A DNA stretch of 64,000 nt from Burkholderiales bacterium (lineage in GTDB: Bacteria; Pseudomonadota; Gammaproteobacteria; Burkholderiales; Burkholderiaceae_C): assembly GCA_017307855.1 (NCBI GenBank), contig JAFKGD010000011.1, positions 62,001 through 126,000 of the forward strand. The letters are read 5' to 3'. Shown piece by piece: positions 48,653 to 56,742 of this stretch; the first letter of the stretch is position 1, and every line of letters begins with the position of its first letter. The notes under the pieces are model-generated. The model worked only from the letters and a program-made list of their open reading frames with translations, searched no databases and was not told where the DNA came from. The translations under genes and the position numbers were made by a program.

Positions 48653-49654
48653 CTACTTGTGGCTGAGCGCGTTGCTCACGAGCCGCGACGTGATGTCCAC
48701 GATCTCTATCATGCGGTCGTAGTGCATGCGCGTCGGGCCGATCACACCCAACGTCCCGACCACCTGCCCGTCGACTTCGTAGGGCGCGCTCACGATCGAC
48801 AGGTCCTCCACCGGCACGGTGTGGCTCTCTCCGCCGATGTAGATGCGAACGCCTTCGGCCTTGCTGGAAATGTCCAGCAAACGGATGAGCTGGGCCTTCT
48901 GCTCGAACAGGTCGAAGGCGCGCCGCAACTGGCCCATATCGCTGGAGAAGTCACTCACCGCCAGCAGGTTGCGCTCGCCAGATACCACCACGTCGTCCTG
49001 CTCTTGCGACAGCGCCTCGGTGCTGGCAGCAACCGCCGCCTGCATCAGCGCCGCGATCTCGCCGCGCAGCTGTTCGACTTCACCCTGGAGGCGCTCGCGC
49101 ACGTGCTCCATCGCGAGGCCCGCATAGTGGGCATTGAGGTAATTGGCAGCCTCGACCAGTTGCCCCTGCGTGTAGTCGGCGTCGGTGAAGATGACGCGGT
49201 TCTGCACATCGCCTTCGGGTGACACGATGATCACCAGGATTCGGCGCTCCGAAAGACGCAGGAATTCGATCTGCCGGAACACCGAACTGCGCCGCGGCGC
49301 CATGACCACGCCGACGAACTGCGACAGGCTGGATAGCAGTTGCGCTGCATTGGCGATCACCTTCTGCGGCTGGTCCGGCCGCAGCGTCGGGGCCGCCAGA
49401 TGTCGGCGCTCGGCGGTGAGCATGGTGTCGACGAACAGCCGATAACCGCGCGCCGTGGGCACGCGCCCGGCCGAGGTGTGCGGGCTGGCGATCAGGCCCA
49501 GTTCCTCGAGGTCGGACATCACGTTGCGGATGGTCGCGGGCGAGAGTTCGAGCCCCGATGCCCGCGAGAGCGTGCGAGATCCGACCGGCTGTCCGTCCGC
49601 GATGTAGCGCTCGATCAGCGCTTTGAGCAACAACCTGGCACGATCATCGAGCAT
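48653..49654 (-). CDS. hrcA: Heat-inducible transcription repressor HrcA
   Basis: Repressor that binds CIRCE elements at groESL/dnaK promoters until heat stress. The 333-residue protein has the expected winged-helix N-terminus ([60 protein letters not shown]), the GAF-like middle, and [20 protein letters not shown] at the C-terminus. Its start lies only about 15 bp from the inovirus attachment site, so its native upstream region has been replaced by phage DNA. No CIRCE element is seen in the window. Confidence 0.97.
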   Translation of the reverse strand: MLDDRARLLLKALIERYIADGQPVGSRTLSRASGLELSPATIRNVMSDLEELGLIASPHTSAGRVPTARGYRLFVDTMLTAERRHLAAPTLRPDQPQKVIANAAQLLSSLSQFVGVVMAPRRSSVFRQIEFLRLSERRILVIIVSPEGDVQNRVIFTDADYTQGQLVEAANYLNAHYAGLAMEHVRERLQGEVEQLRGEIAALMQAAVAASTEALSQEQDDVVVSGERNLLAVSDFSSDMGQLRRAFDLFEQKAQLIRLLDISSKAEGVRIYIGGESHTVPVEDLSIVSAPYEVDGQVVGTLGVIGPTRMHYDRMIEIVDITSRLVSNALSHK

Positions 49655-49673
49655 CGAAACATTCTACCGATCT
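49652..49673. repeat. Candidate attachment site, left end of the inovirus
   Basis: This 22-bp stretch matches 57124-57145 at 17 positions, sharing CATCG at one end and GATCT at the other. It includes the hrcA start codon. The last 5 bp (GATCT) are identical and may be the crossover region. Confidence 0.55.
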
Positions 49674-50242
49674 GTTGCCCATTTGCCACGTTTCTCAGCC
49701 CTCCAGATCGTCTCCCGCATGCACTGAAGCGAGACACCGAACATTTCGGCCAGCGTCCGCTGATATCCCCAGCCCTCACGCCACATCGCCACCACCGTAG
49801 CCGCCTCGTCGGCCGTGAACGCGCGAGATCTTCCCCAAGCCTGCCCACGTGCCCTCGCCGCTATCTGGCCCGCCATGCAGCGCTCCCGGATCAGTTCCCT
49901 CTCGAACTCTGCGAATACCGCCAACAGGCCCAGGAACATGCGGCCCTGCGCGGTCTCCGTCTCGATAGCCTCTGTGAGCGAGCGAAAGCCAATGCCCTTC
50001 GCGCGTAGACGCTCGAACACAGAGACGAAATGGGACATGGACCGCGCGAGGCGGTCAAGCTTGTAGACCACGAGAACATCGCCGGGGCCTAGCTCTGCTA
50101 GCACCTGATCCAGCACGGGGCGTGTCTTCACCGCCGAACGCTTTTCTTCGTAGACCTTATCGACCCCTGCGCGCCGGAACGCAGCCAACTGGACCGATGT
50201 GTTTTGTTCAGCGGTGGACACGCGGGCGTATCCCACCAGCAT
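49664..50242 (-). CDS. Serine recombinase (resolvase/invertase family)
   Basis: A 192-residue small serine recombinase. The catalytic serine is in GYARVSTAEQNTS, and the arginine region is VVYKLDRLARSMSHFVSVFE followed by TETAQGRMFLGLLAVFAEFE. A C-terminal helix-turn-helix follows (DEAATVVAMWREGWGYQRTL). It lies at the left end of the inovirus and is the likely integrase. Its last codons and stop cross the candidate attachment site, so the integrated and circular forms should differ in the final residue. The start at MLVGYARVST was chosen; a TTG three bases upstream is possible. Confidence 0.88.
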   Translation of the reverse strand: MLVGYARVSTAEQNTSVQLAAFRRAGVDKVYEEKRSAVKTRPVLDQVLAELGPGDVLVVYKLDRLARSMSHFVSVFERLRAKGIGFRSLTEAIETETAQGRMFLGLLAVFAEFERELIRERCMAGQIAARARGQAWGRSRAFTADEAATVVAMWREGWGYQRTLAEMFGVSLQCMRETIWRAEKRGKWATDR

Positions 50243-50285
50243 CAATACATCCTCTCCAACTCCGGCACGTTTGTAGCAGAGCGCG

Positions 50286-51287
50286 CTAACCCGATTCAGC
50301 CGCCAGGCTGAACCACTCCCCCCACCTGTCCAGGCGCGCATTGGTGACCTCGTGCTGTTCACCCATGAGCCCATACACCAGCACCACCGCATCTGCGAGC
50401 TGATCGACCTGGCCAAGCACATGCGCAGCAGGCACAACCGAGCGCCACATGCCCGCGCCCTGAGGCTTGGAGGGGTCAACCGGGACCCACGTGCGCGCCC
50501 CGTAGCTCGTCCAGCGATTCGACCACTTGTCGCCTTCAGCGAACGCCTTCGTGATGTACTTCGAGATGTAGGCAGCAACCTGAGCAGGTGACTTTTGGCT
50601 ATGACGCTTGCGCCGGGACACATCAATGTTGCCGCCCCGATCCTTCGTGACGCTACGCCAGATCGCCCGGAGCACATCAAACGACTTCACCAGAATGGGG
50701 ACTCCACCGGTTGCGAACTTGAGGAACGACCGGGGGATGTTGCCGGTGGCCATGTGCACGTGCCAGGCACCGCGCTTTTGCTTTTCGAAGCCTGCGACGA
50801 AGCGGAAGCCGGGCAGGACGCGCTGGACCCGGCGATTGAATTCCTTCAGGTCGGCCTTGCAGCGGGCCAAATCCGCCTCACAGGCGCGATAAGTGAGCGT
50901 GAGCAGGGTGGTGCACCCCATGGCCTTGCAAAGCCGCCTGATGGCCGTTCTGGCGCGTTTGGCGGCCCTTTGGAGGTTGCGCTCCCTGATTTCCTCAGCA
51001 TGCTCCTCGCGGTAACGCTCCATCATCTCCAGGTGATCGGCGATCACCTGCGGCGACCAGTCCAGCTCCTTAGCCGTGGACTTACGCACGGCTGACGCTT
51101 CCAGATGCCCATTGCCGAGATCGTGCGCCTTGACTTCGAACGGACCATCGCGCTTGACCTGATAGGCCACACCATCAAGAATTTGAATCACATCAACCCC
51201 GTTACGGTTGTTTGTCCCGAAGCCCGGACTGTTTCCAGCAGTCGCGGGCTTCACCTTTTTCAGGGCCTTGCAGCCCCGATGTACCAA
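50286..51287 (-). CDS. Inovirus replication initiator (HUH endonuclease)
   Basis: Rolling-circle initiator of 333 residues. HUH-family motifs are visible: motif 1 TTLLTLTYRA, the metal-binding HxH in KRGAWHVHMATGN, and a catalytic tyrosine motif in VAAYISKYITKAFAE with two tyrosines. It begins with a TTG, which is uncertain because no ATG is in frame nearby. It nicks the double-stranded form to start single-strand synthesis. Its place at the end of the operon, after zot, is less usual than the rep-first order of many inoviruses. Confidence 0.85.
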   Translation of the reverse strand: MVHRGCKALKKVKPATAGNSPGFGTNNRNGVDVIQILDGVAYQVKRDGPFEVKAHDLGNGHLEASAVRKSTAKELDWSPQVIADHLEMMERYREEHAEEIRERNLQRAAKRARTAIRRLCKAMGCTTLLTLTYRACEADLARCKADLKEFNRRVQRVLPGFRFVAGFEKQKRGAWHVHMATGNIPRSFLKFATGGVPILVKSFDVLRAIWRSVTKDRGGNIDVSRRKRHSQKSPAQVAAYISKYITKAFAEGDKWSNRWTSYGARTWVPVDPSKPQGAGMWRSVVPAAHVLGQVDQLADAVVLVYGLMGEQHEVTNARLDRWGEWFSLAAESG

Positions 51288-51305
51288 AGTGTCATAGAGA
51301 TAAAT

Positions 51306-52445
51306 CTAGGGCGCGCTGCGCGCGCCCGTCGCGGCCGCGCCTCCGGCCTGCGTCTCGCGAACGGGCGCCACATAGGCGGCCAGGCTCTGAGCAGCCGGCG
51401 GGCGATACGACAGCTCAGCATGGGGTTGCACCCCATACCCCGTGGACGTGCCGTCCCCCGGCTTTGCCGGCCCCCCCTGGCGAAGACCGCTTTCTAGGGA
51501 GTGGCTCGCGGGAATGTCATCCCGGAAGAAACCACCCGCCACGATCTGCGCACACAGCTCCCGCGGCACCGCCATCAGCGTGGCCTGCTGCGAATAGCAC
51601 TGGCACCTGGCCACCGTCTGGACGCATGCCACGGGCATCGGGGCCTGCTGCGGAGCCGTCACACCGTCGTAGCGCGGCGCGGTATGGGGCAAGCCAGGGA
51701 CACGGGGCTTGAAGCTCTGCGCGTACTCGTCGGCTGACATCGGCCCTTGACGTCCGGCGGGTGCGGCCGTGGCAATCGGTTGAGCCTCAGCCTTTTCCGT
51801 GAGCTTCGTTTTGCCCACCCTCTGCCAGGCGAACCAGCCGAACACAGGGATGGCCACCGCCACCGCGCACAAGATCCAGAACTGCCGCGGCAGCTTTTTC
51901 TTGCCCGTGTGCAGCGAGGCCGACCGATACCAGTTGTAGACCTCTTTCGGGTACAGCCTGGTGGTGACCGTGCCCTTATCACCAGAGCCTGGCTTGTCGC
52001 AATCAACGTTGACGAAATTGAACTTCAGCTCGCTGACAACGTCAGCACCGAAATTGCGCTTCAGATGCCGGTGCCAGCTGGGCGATTCGATCAACCGGCG
52101 GATGAATACATCGAGCAGCCGCGGGTGAGGCGTGACCATCCAGAAATCAAAGCCGCGCTTACGACGGAACTGCGCGATGGCGTTCACGTAGTCGGGCACG
52201 GCCGAGCCCGCCTGCCGCATGGGGAACTCGTTCTGCGCCTCATCCATCACGCAGATGGACCCATCCGGCAGCGCCTGCCATTCCTTCGGATCGAACTTTT
52301 GCCAGCCCCAGTCCAGCAACTGCTGACCGGCCTCAAAACCATTGAAGTAGACGGGGCGATTCTCTTTCAACTGCTGCGCGCGAACGTCATAGAGCGTCAG
52401 CAGCGTTTTACCAGCGCCATTAGCGCCTGAGGTGAGATAGATCAC
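51306..52445 (-). CDS. Zot/pI-type phage assembly ATPase
   Basis: Assembly ATPase of filamentous phages, 379 residues. Walker A is GANGAGKT (residues 7-14), Walker B-like ICVMDEAQNEFPM is around residue 66, and a single membrane helix (FWILCAVAVAIPVFGWFAW) is near 190-208. The C-terminal periplasmic part is Pro/Ala-rich with three cysteines (ACVQTVARCQCYS). It extrudes phage through the envelope together with the pVI-like and pIII-like proteins. The overlap of 4 bp with the pVI-like gene supports its start. Confidence 0.93.
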   Translation of the reverse strand: MIYLTSGANGAGKTLLTLYDVRAQQLKENRPVYFNGFEAGQQLLDWGWQKFDPKEWQALPDGSICVMDEAQNEFPMRQAGSAVPDYVNAIAQFRRKRGFDFWMVTPHPRLLDVFIRRLIESPSWHRHLKRNFGADVVSELKFNFVNVDCDKPGSGDKGTVTTRLYPKEVYNWYRSASLHTGKKKLPRQFWILCAVAVAIPVFGWFAWQRVGKTKLTEKAEAQPIATAAPAGRQGPMSADEYAQSFKPRVPGLPHTAPRYDGVTAPQQAPMPVACVQTVARCQCYSQQATLMAVPRELCAQIVAGGFFRDDIPASHSLESGLRQGGPAKPGDGTSTGYGVQPHAELSYRPPAAQSLAAYVAPVRETQAGGAAATGARSAP

Positions 52446-52741
52446 GTCTTCGTCCAGCGCTTAAACGTGCCACCGCTGAAGCCATTGAGTGTGGCGCGCA
52501 TCACCATCGCGGAGAACACCATGTTCAGCGCAACGCCCACCTTGAGCACCGAGAGGATGCCAAACACCGAAGGCGGCAGCAGGTTGAAATTCGCGATGGC
52601 CTGCGTCTTCAACCAGGCGAGCGAGGCATCGAGACCGACGTAGCTCACCGTAGCAATGCCGAGTGCAACTAAGACCTGGCGAACGATGCCAGGCGCGATT
52701 TGCAGAAGCATGCCACCGAGCGTGGCGAGGATCACCGGCAT
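52442..52741 (-). CDS. Minor coat protein pVI-like (DUF2523-type)
   Basis: A 99-residue hydrophobic protein with about three membrane segments (VILATLGGMLLQIAP, IVRQVLVALGIATVSYVG, VFGILSVLKVGVALNMVFSA). This pattern and the position between pIII and Zot genes match DUF2523-type pVI proteins. It should cap the end of the virion with pIII. Confidence 0.82.
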   Translation of the reverse strand: MPVILATLGGMLLQIAPGIVRQVLVALGIATVSYVGLDASLAWLKTQAIANFNLLPPSVFGILSVLKVGVALNMVFSAMVMRATLNGFSGGTFKRWTKT

Positions 52742-52742
52742 T

Positions 52743-54179
52743 TCATCCCCTCATGACGATGCGAGCACAGAGAACGAACGTGCACGCCAAAAGCACGTTG
52801 CCCATGATGACCAGGTACGGGTTCAGGTTCGAGAACGGCAGCGTCAGATCACGGCCCCACACCTGAACATTCAGGTCAGCGACGCCAACACCGCCGCCGC
52901 CGCCAAGCGCATCGGTCGTATCGAATGCACCAGGCGCGAGACTCACCGTGCTACTTCCTGGCAGGTCGGCCGTTTGATCCCCAGTCCGGGTTTTGTCGGC
53001 CTGGTACCTTGCGTACTCCGCAGAGCTGGTGTCGTTCCACTTGCAGTTTTGCCGGTGGATTTCCTGCGCGACAGCGCATTGCACCGCATCGCCCGTGCAG
53101 GTGAAGCCCGCCCCACAGCTACCGCCAAAGCTGGAGTCGGCAGGCCCATCGCATTGCGCGTTGCCAGGGTTCTCCGCGCAGAACTGACCCTTTGGCGCGG
53201 TCCCCTGCGAGGTCGTTGATGACGTGCCCGTCACCGTCCCGCTGGAATTGATATTCGTCACCGTCGTGGTAGTTGACGTCGTGCATTGGCCCGCGCTGCA
53301 TTGCGTCGTCCGCTCGACGTCAGTCTTGACCTTCGTGCCGTCTGGGTTTGTGACGGTCTTGCTTGAGCCCTCAGTGCCGGCCGTCGTAATGCCCGAAGGC
53401 ATGGGCAAGCACACGGTCACGCCGTTGACCTGACCTGGCTGTCCATTCGGACACGGGTTCGAAGCACCAACAGGCGCTGACGCAGGAGACAGTGGCGGAG
53501 TGGCTCCGCCATTAACCGGCGTCGTCGACGAGCCTTGACAAACAGCGCCGGTGTATCGCGCCGTGCCATGCGTGGTCCATACACCAGTGGCCTCGTCTTT
53601 GAAAGACATCTTGATACCACCAATCTCCACGACGCAGCCACCACCGTAGCTACCGGCCAAGCCCTCTTCGTCACACGCCGTATTGACCTGATAGCCGCCA
53701 GCCGCGAACGGCCAAGGCGATGCATCCTCTTTCAGTTGTGCGCACAACTGTTCTTTCTGTGATGGCTCCTGCACACACGCTGTAGCGGACGGGTTCTGCT
53801 GCCAACCACTGTTGCATTGACAACCACCACTGACGGCAGTGCTGTTCACTGGGCAAAGGGCCGTGCCTCGACCAATCGAGTCGTAGAGGTAGCAGTACCC
53901 GATGGTGCAAGTACTGCGCTGCAAGATATGACAGTACGTATTCGCGGCGCAATTGCCAGGTGTACCACCAGACATCGGCAAGGCATAAACCCGGTAGACA
54001 CACGGCCCACCGGTGCCAGTTGAATAGGTACTGACGCAACCATTTACCTGCGCCTGCGTAAACACACCGACAGCCGACGATGTCGGAGCCTCGCCCGTTT
54101 GAAAAGGGATCAACGCATGCGCTGCAGGTGTGAACCACAAGGCAAGCAACAGGAGCGCTACGCGGTAAAGATCAGCCAT
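52743..54179 (-). CDS. pIII-like adsorption protein (TspB family)
   Basis: A 478-residue minor coat protein. It has a signal peptide (LYRVALLLLALWFTPAAHA), a cysteine-rich N-terminal region (about 30-180), a Thr/Ser-rich middle (TTSTTTTVTNINSSGTVTGT), and one C-terminal membrane helix (YLVIMGNVLLACTFVLCARI). The layout is that of Neisseria-type TspB/pIII proteins. It should bind the host pilus or co-receptor. Start 54179 begins the signal peptide; it overlaps a very small upstream gene. Confidence 0.83.
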   Translation of the reverse strand: MADLYRVALLLLALWFTPAAHALIPFQTGEAPTSSAVGVFTQAQVNGCVSTYSTGTGGPCVYRVYALPMSGGTPGNCAANTYCHILQRSTCTIGYCYLYDSIGRGTALCPVNSTAVSGGCQCNSGWQQNPSATACVQEPSQKEQLCAQLKEDASPWPFAAGGYQVNTACDEEGLAGSYGGGCVVEIGGIKMSFKDEATGVWTTHGTARYTGAVCQGSSTTPVNGGATPPLSPASAPVGASNPCPNGQPGQVNGVTVCLPMPSGITTAGTEGSSKTVTNPDGTKVKTDVERTTQCSAGQCTTSTTTTVTNINSSGTVTGTSSTTSQGTAPKGQFCAENPGNAQCDGPADSSFGGSCGAGFTCTGDAVQCAVAQEIHRQNCKWNDTSSAEYARYQADKTRTGDQTADLPGSSTVSLAPGAFDTTDALGGGGGVGVADLNVQVWGRDLTLPFSNLNPYLVIMGNVLLACTFVLCARIVMRG

Positions 54180-54217
54180 GCGGCCCCCAGCACTGCGATC
54201 AGGATAAACAAGCCCAT
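54158..54217 (-). CDS. Putative 19-residue membrane peptide
   Basis: A tiny reading frame (MGLFILIAVLGAAWLIFTA) that is almost entirely one membrane helix, with AAAGG 8 nt upstream. It lies between pVIII and pIII genes, where inoviruses often carry very small minor coat proteins such as pIX or pVII. It overlaps the pIII gene by 22 bp. Real expression cannot be shown from sequence. Confidence 0.4.
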   Translation of the reverse strand: MGLFILIAVLGAAWLIFTA

Positions 54218-54255
54218 GGCATCGACCTTTGCGAAGCACCGGACACGGCGCTTTG

Positions 54256-54280
54256 AAAAGGCCCCCCAAGCTGGGGAGCC
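54256..54280 (-). terminator. Terminator downstream of the major coat gene
   Basis: Stem GGCTCCCC / GGGGGGCC with a 5-nt loop followed by TTTT on the minus strand, 8 bp after the pVIII stop codon. In filamentous phages a terminator at this place raises coat protein output relative to downstream genes. Confidence 0.85.
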
Positions 54281-54287
54281 CACGCGA

Positions 54288-54518
54288 TCAGGACATCGCG
54301 CGACGAACCCACTTGAAGGCCTTGATGCCGACCATCAGGAGCAGCACCGCGCCGCCGATCAGGCCCACGGGCACCGCTTGAGCAGCGATGTCGGCGACCA
54401 GGTCGTCGACGTCGATTGCCGCGGCATGCGACAGCACCGGCAGCAGCGAAGCACCGGCAGCGACCACGACGGCCGACAGATTGCGGGGGTTGCGAATGAG
54501 AGCGAAACGCTTGTTCAT
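54288..54518 (-). CDS. Major coat protein pVIII
   Basis: A 76-residue preprotein. A long signal peptide ends in LLPVLSHA; the mature protein of about 45 residues has an acidic start (AIDVDDLVADIAAQAVP), one membrane helix (VGLIGGAVLLLMVGI) and a basic end (KAFKWVRRAMS) for contact with the DNA. This is the classical pVIII plan. GAGGAAA lies directly upstream of the ATG. A terminator follows, as in other inoviruses. Confidence 0.9.
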   Translation of the reverse strand: MNKRFALIRNPRNLSAVVVAAGASLLPVLSHAAAIDVDDLVADIAAQAVPVGLIGGAVLLLMVGIKAFKWVRRAMS

Positions 54519-54600
54519 GTTTTCCTCGTTGAGATACGGTGCGGGATTGCACCGGAGAGGCCCACGACGTTTCACAACGCTGGCAGGCTCCCCGCTGAAA

Positions 54601-54816
54601 TCACTCCCTGCTGTCGTCAACCTGTCCTTTGTCATCCACGTGGAGCGTGCGGATCAACATCCGGAAGCCGAACGCGACACCCCACACGAGCAAGATCGCC
54701 CCAGCTATGGCACCAGCCTCGCCCGGCGTGAGCTGAAGCGGCGGCAGCGATAACTCATGCACCACCGTCACCGTGCAGGCCTGCGTGGCGCAATTGATGA
54801 CGGTAGGCTCTGCCAT
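54601..54816 (-). CDS. Small membrane protein of the inovirus
   Basis: A 71-residue protein with one membrane helix (GAIAGAILLVWGVAFGFRML) and a charged end. Its ATG shares one base with the stop of the previous gene. It is probably a minor coat protein of the pVII/pIX type or a morphogenesis factor, judged by position just before pVIII. Confidence 0.65.
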   Translation of the reverse strand: MAEPTVINCATQACTVTVVHELSLPPLQLTPGEAGAIAGAILLVWGVAFGFRMLIRTLHVDDKGQVDDSRE

Positions 54817-55058
54817 TACGCGAGACCCTTCAGACGGCGAATACGACGCTCGGCCATGGCGCGAACACGCTCAGCATGTCGCAACTGGTCTTCCAGGCTT
54901 TGCGGGCGCACAGTGATCCGACGGTGCGCCCAGGCGAGGAAGCCAGCCAGCGTCCAGACAACGGCGTAGCCGAGAGCGCCAAGGCCGATGGCCGCAATCA
55001 CCAGTTGCCGGAAGATGACTTCCAACTGCTCAGGCGTGACCTCAGTGACGAGCATCAC
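54816..55058 (-). CDS. Membrane protein with basic coiled coil
   Basis: An 80-residue protein with a membrane helix (LVIAAIGLGALGYAVVWTLA) followed by a basic helix (HRRITVRPQSLEDQLRHAER). It overlaps the gV-like gene by 4 bp. Position suggests a minor coat or assembly protein. No family recognised. Confidence 0.65.
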   Translation of the reverse strand: MMLVTEVTPEQLEVIFRQLVIAAIGLGALGYAVVWTLAGFLAWAHRRITVRPQSLEDQLRHAERVRAMAERRIRRLKGLA

Positions 55059-55351
55059 GACGCCGCCGGTGCCGCCGCCTGGCGCTTCGTTGCGTAGGGC
55101 GCAAGGCCGGTGAGGACGGCCTCGATACGCCGCGTGCGGAGATCAGCCTTGAGCGCAAACGTGCCGGTGTACGTGCCGGGATTCACGCCCTTTTCGCGCA
55201 GCTCTTTCGGGATCGGCAGGACACCGACCTGGCTGGGCGTGCCGTCGTCGTTGAGCAGGATGCACTCGCTGTCCTGCATTTCCCACGCGCGGCCGTCCTT
55301 CGAACCGGTGCGTTTCTCGTTCACTTTGATGATCTGGATGATTGCTTGCAT
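55055..55351 (-). CDS. Single-stranded DNA-binding protein (gV-like)
   Basis: A 98-residue protein coating phage ssDNA. It has the strand pattern of inovirus helix-destabilising proteins: MQAIIQIIKVNEKRTGSKDG, then WEMQDSECILLNDDGTPSQV, and PGTYTGTFALKADLRTRRIE. It heads the block of small coat genes. Upstream lies a long hairpin. Similar proteins in Burkholderiales inoviruses are annotated as DNA-binding proteins. Confidence 0.8.
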   Translation of the reverse strand: MQAIIQIIKVNEKRTGSKDGRAWEMQDSECILLNDDGTPSQVGVLPIPKELREKGVNPGTYTGTFALKADLRTRRIEAVLTGLAPYATKRQAAAPAAS

Positions 55352-55386
55352 TTGGGTAGCTCCGGGTTATCAGCGGTCAACATGAG

Positions 55387-55425
55387 CGCTGTCCGAAAGG
55401 GCGGCTCGCGCCCCTTGAGACAGCG
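55387..55425. promoter_or_regulatory. Bipartite hairpin, candidate ori or packaging signal
   Basis: CGCTGTC (55387-55393) pairs with GACAGCG (55419-55425), and inside it AAGGG pairs with CCCTT, giving a 39-nt stem-loop with no T run. It fills the gap before the gV-like gene. Filamentous phages use such hairpins as origins or packaging signals; a transcription role is also possible. Confidence 0.45.
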
Positions 55426-55671
55426 TTAATCGGCCTCGTCGGACTCCTCGTCGTCGCCGTCGTCGTCATCACCGTCGCCGTCTTCAACCGCCCACATTTC
55501 CTCGTAATCAGCATGCTTTGCGGCATCGCTGTCGAGCTCATCCATGCTGGCAACGCTGCCCGAGCCACAGTCCGGACAAGTGACGTGATCGGGATCGCGA
55601 TCAAAGGGATCGAAGACCACGCCGCAGTCCTGGCAGAACCAGTCCGAAAACTCATCGATGTCGGTGCTCAT
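55426..55671 (-). CDS. Zinc-ribbon protein with an acidic tail
   Basis: An 81-residue protein with two CxxC pairs (WFCQDCG and VTCPDCG) forming a zinc ribbon, and a tail of almost only Asp and Glu (about the last 20 residues). The ATG overlaps the previous gene by 4 bp. The acidic tail may mimic DNA or bind basic proteins. Function unknown. Confidence 0.7.
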   Translation of the reverse strand: MSTDIDEFSDWFCQDCGVVFDPFDRDPDHVTCPDCGSGSVASMDELDSDAAKHADYEEMWAVEDGDGDDDDGDDEESDEAD

Positions 55672-55766
55672 GAGAAGACCTTTGCGAGAAGGGAGACGAG
55701 GGCCACAGCGGCGATAGCGCCGAGACGCCAGCCGAAGCCGCGGACGATGGTTCGCCAGAGGTTCAT
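55668..55766 (-). CDS. 32-residue membrane peptide
   Basis: A very short gene (MNLWRTIVRGFGWRLGAIAA at its start) with a basic N-terminus and one membrane helix (LGAIAAVALVSLLAKVF). It overlaps both neighbours by ATGA, which supports real translation. It may be a minor coat protein. Confidence 0.6.
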   Translation of the reverse strand: MNLWRTIVRGFGWRLGAIAAVALVSLLAKVFS

Positions 55767-55912
55767 GCGACACCTAACGCGACCACGACCGCGCCAAGGA
55801 AGAAGCACCCGGCAACAGCGATGACTGGGGCGCGTGCAATGCCAGGCGGAAACAGACCGGCGAGGCAAAGCACACAGACGCCGGTGAGGGCAAAGCCGAG
55901 TGCCTGACTCAT
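55763..55912 (-). CDS. 49-residue two-helix membrane peptide
   Basis: A short hydrophobic protein (MSQALGFALTGVCVLCLAGL at its start, then VIAVAGCFFLGAVVVALGVA) with two membrane helices. It overlaps its neighbours by ATGA at both ends. Likely a coat or membrane protein of the inovirus. Confidence 0.6.
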   Translation of the reverse strand: MSQALGFALTGVCVLCLAGLFPPGIARAPVIAVAGCFFLGAVVVALGVA

Positions 55913-56202
55913 GCGGTACTCCCCACGCCGGGGAGCGGCTCATACCGGGCCGCATACGCCAAAGGCGACACGAACAGGTCGCGCGTCTTCACGTCGGCGA
56001 CCGTCGGCCTGGCGCCCCAAGCCGCGTACGTATCGCAGACACCGCCCTGCCGAACCTCAAACCCGTGCTGCCGACACGACCAGTACGTCGCGAGCCCGAG
56101 ACCGTATTCCTCGCTAGCCTGCAGGTGACGGCAAGTCCGACACGAAGCACGCTTTTGCGGCTCAACGTAGCCAGCTTCCCCATGCCGGGGAATTAGCCTC
56201 AC
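55909..56202 (-). CDS. Cysteine/histidine-rich small protein
   Basis: A 97-residue protein with a possible zinc site (RASCRTCRHLQ ... YWSCRQHGFE ... GGVCDTYA). It overlaps both neighbours by 4 bp. Such small zinc proteins are frequent in inoviruses; function unknown. Confidence 0.65.
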   Translation of the reverse strand: MRLIPRHGEAGYVEPQKRASCRTCRHLQASEEYGLGLATYWSCRQHGFEVRQGGVCDTYAAWGARPTVADVKTRDLFVSPLAYAARYEPLPGVGSTA

Positions 56203-56405
56203 GCTGCACCTCGCGGCGGTTGAACACGGCCAAGCGTGCGATTGACAACGAGGCGCGTGGTGCGCTCGAACGTGTCAGCGCCGCTGATCCAGTGGACGGA
56301 GGCCGACCCCTTGGCGACGGAGAGAACACGTCCCACGGAAGCGCCGAGGCGCACCGTGTGGCCACTACGGACCACCATGCCGGATTGATCGCGGTTCGAT
56401 GTCAT
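56199..56405 (-). CDS. Small unknown inovirus protein
   Basis: A 68-residue protein, beta-rich (GMVVRSGHTVRLGASVGRVL, SASVHWISGADTFERT). The start at MTSNRDQ is set by an ATGA overlap with the previous gene. Unknown function; similar in size to early inovirus regulators. Confidence 0.6.
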   Translation of the reverse strand: MTSNRDQSGMVVRSGHTVRLGASVGRVLSVAKGSASVHWISGADTFERTTRLVVNRTLGRVQPPRGAA

Positions 56406-56716
56406 TGCACGCACCCGAAGTGCAGCAAGACCCCGGCGTCACGGCAAAGCTCAACGTCTTCGCGATACTCACGATCCAATGCGCAATAGGCCGACCAAAG
56501 GTCATCAGGGCAGTCGAAAACGGCAGACCGCTTCCGTGCCGCAGTGCAGCGCTTATCCATCGAGGCCACATAACCAGCGCGACGTTGAGCACGTTGCACG
56601 CAGCGGACGCGCCAGTCAGAGAGGGTGGCCACCCCCCGGCCGGGCTCTCCGGGTGAGCTACCACGCGGGTCGCCGTTTGCACCGGGGGGGAGGCCGTGAG
56701 ACTGTGAAGATTGCAT
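56402..56716 (-). CDS. Unknown inovirus protein, first gene of the operon
   Basis: A 104-residue protein. The N-terminal 30 residues are Gly/Pro/Ser-rich; the rest is helical and cysteine-containing (WRVRCVQRAQRRAGYVASMD, CPDDLWSAYCALDREYREDV). The start at MQSSQSHG has GGAG 6 nt upstream. It is divergent from the repressor gene and is the first gene of the phage operon. Function unknown. Confidence 0.6.
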   Translation of the reverse strand: MQSSQSHGLPPGANGDPRGSSPGEPGRGVATLSDWRVRCVQRAQRRAGYVASMDKRCTAARKRSAVFDCPDDLWSAYCALDREYREDVELCRDAGVLLHFGCVQ

Positions 56717-56742
56717 GGGTAGCTCCATGAGAGTGATAGAGT

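Noticed and set aside
51306-52445. Reading zot as a virulence toxin
   Set aside because: Zot is the pI assembly ATPase of filamentous phages; presence alone does not indicate toxicity, and the C-terminal toxin fragment known from Vibrio is not recognisable.
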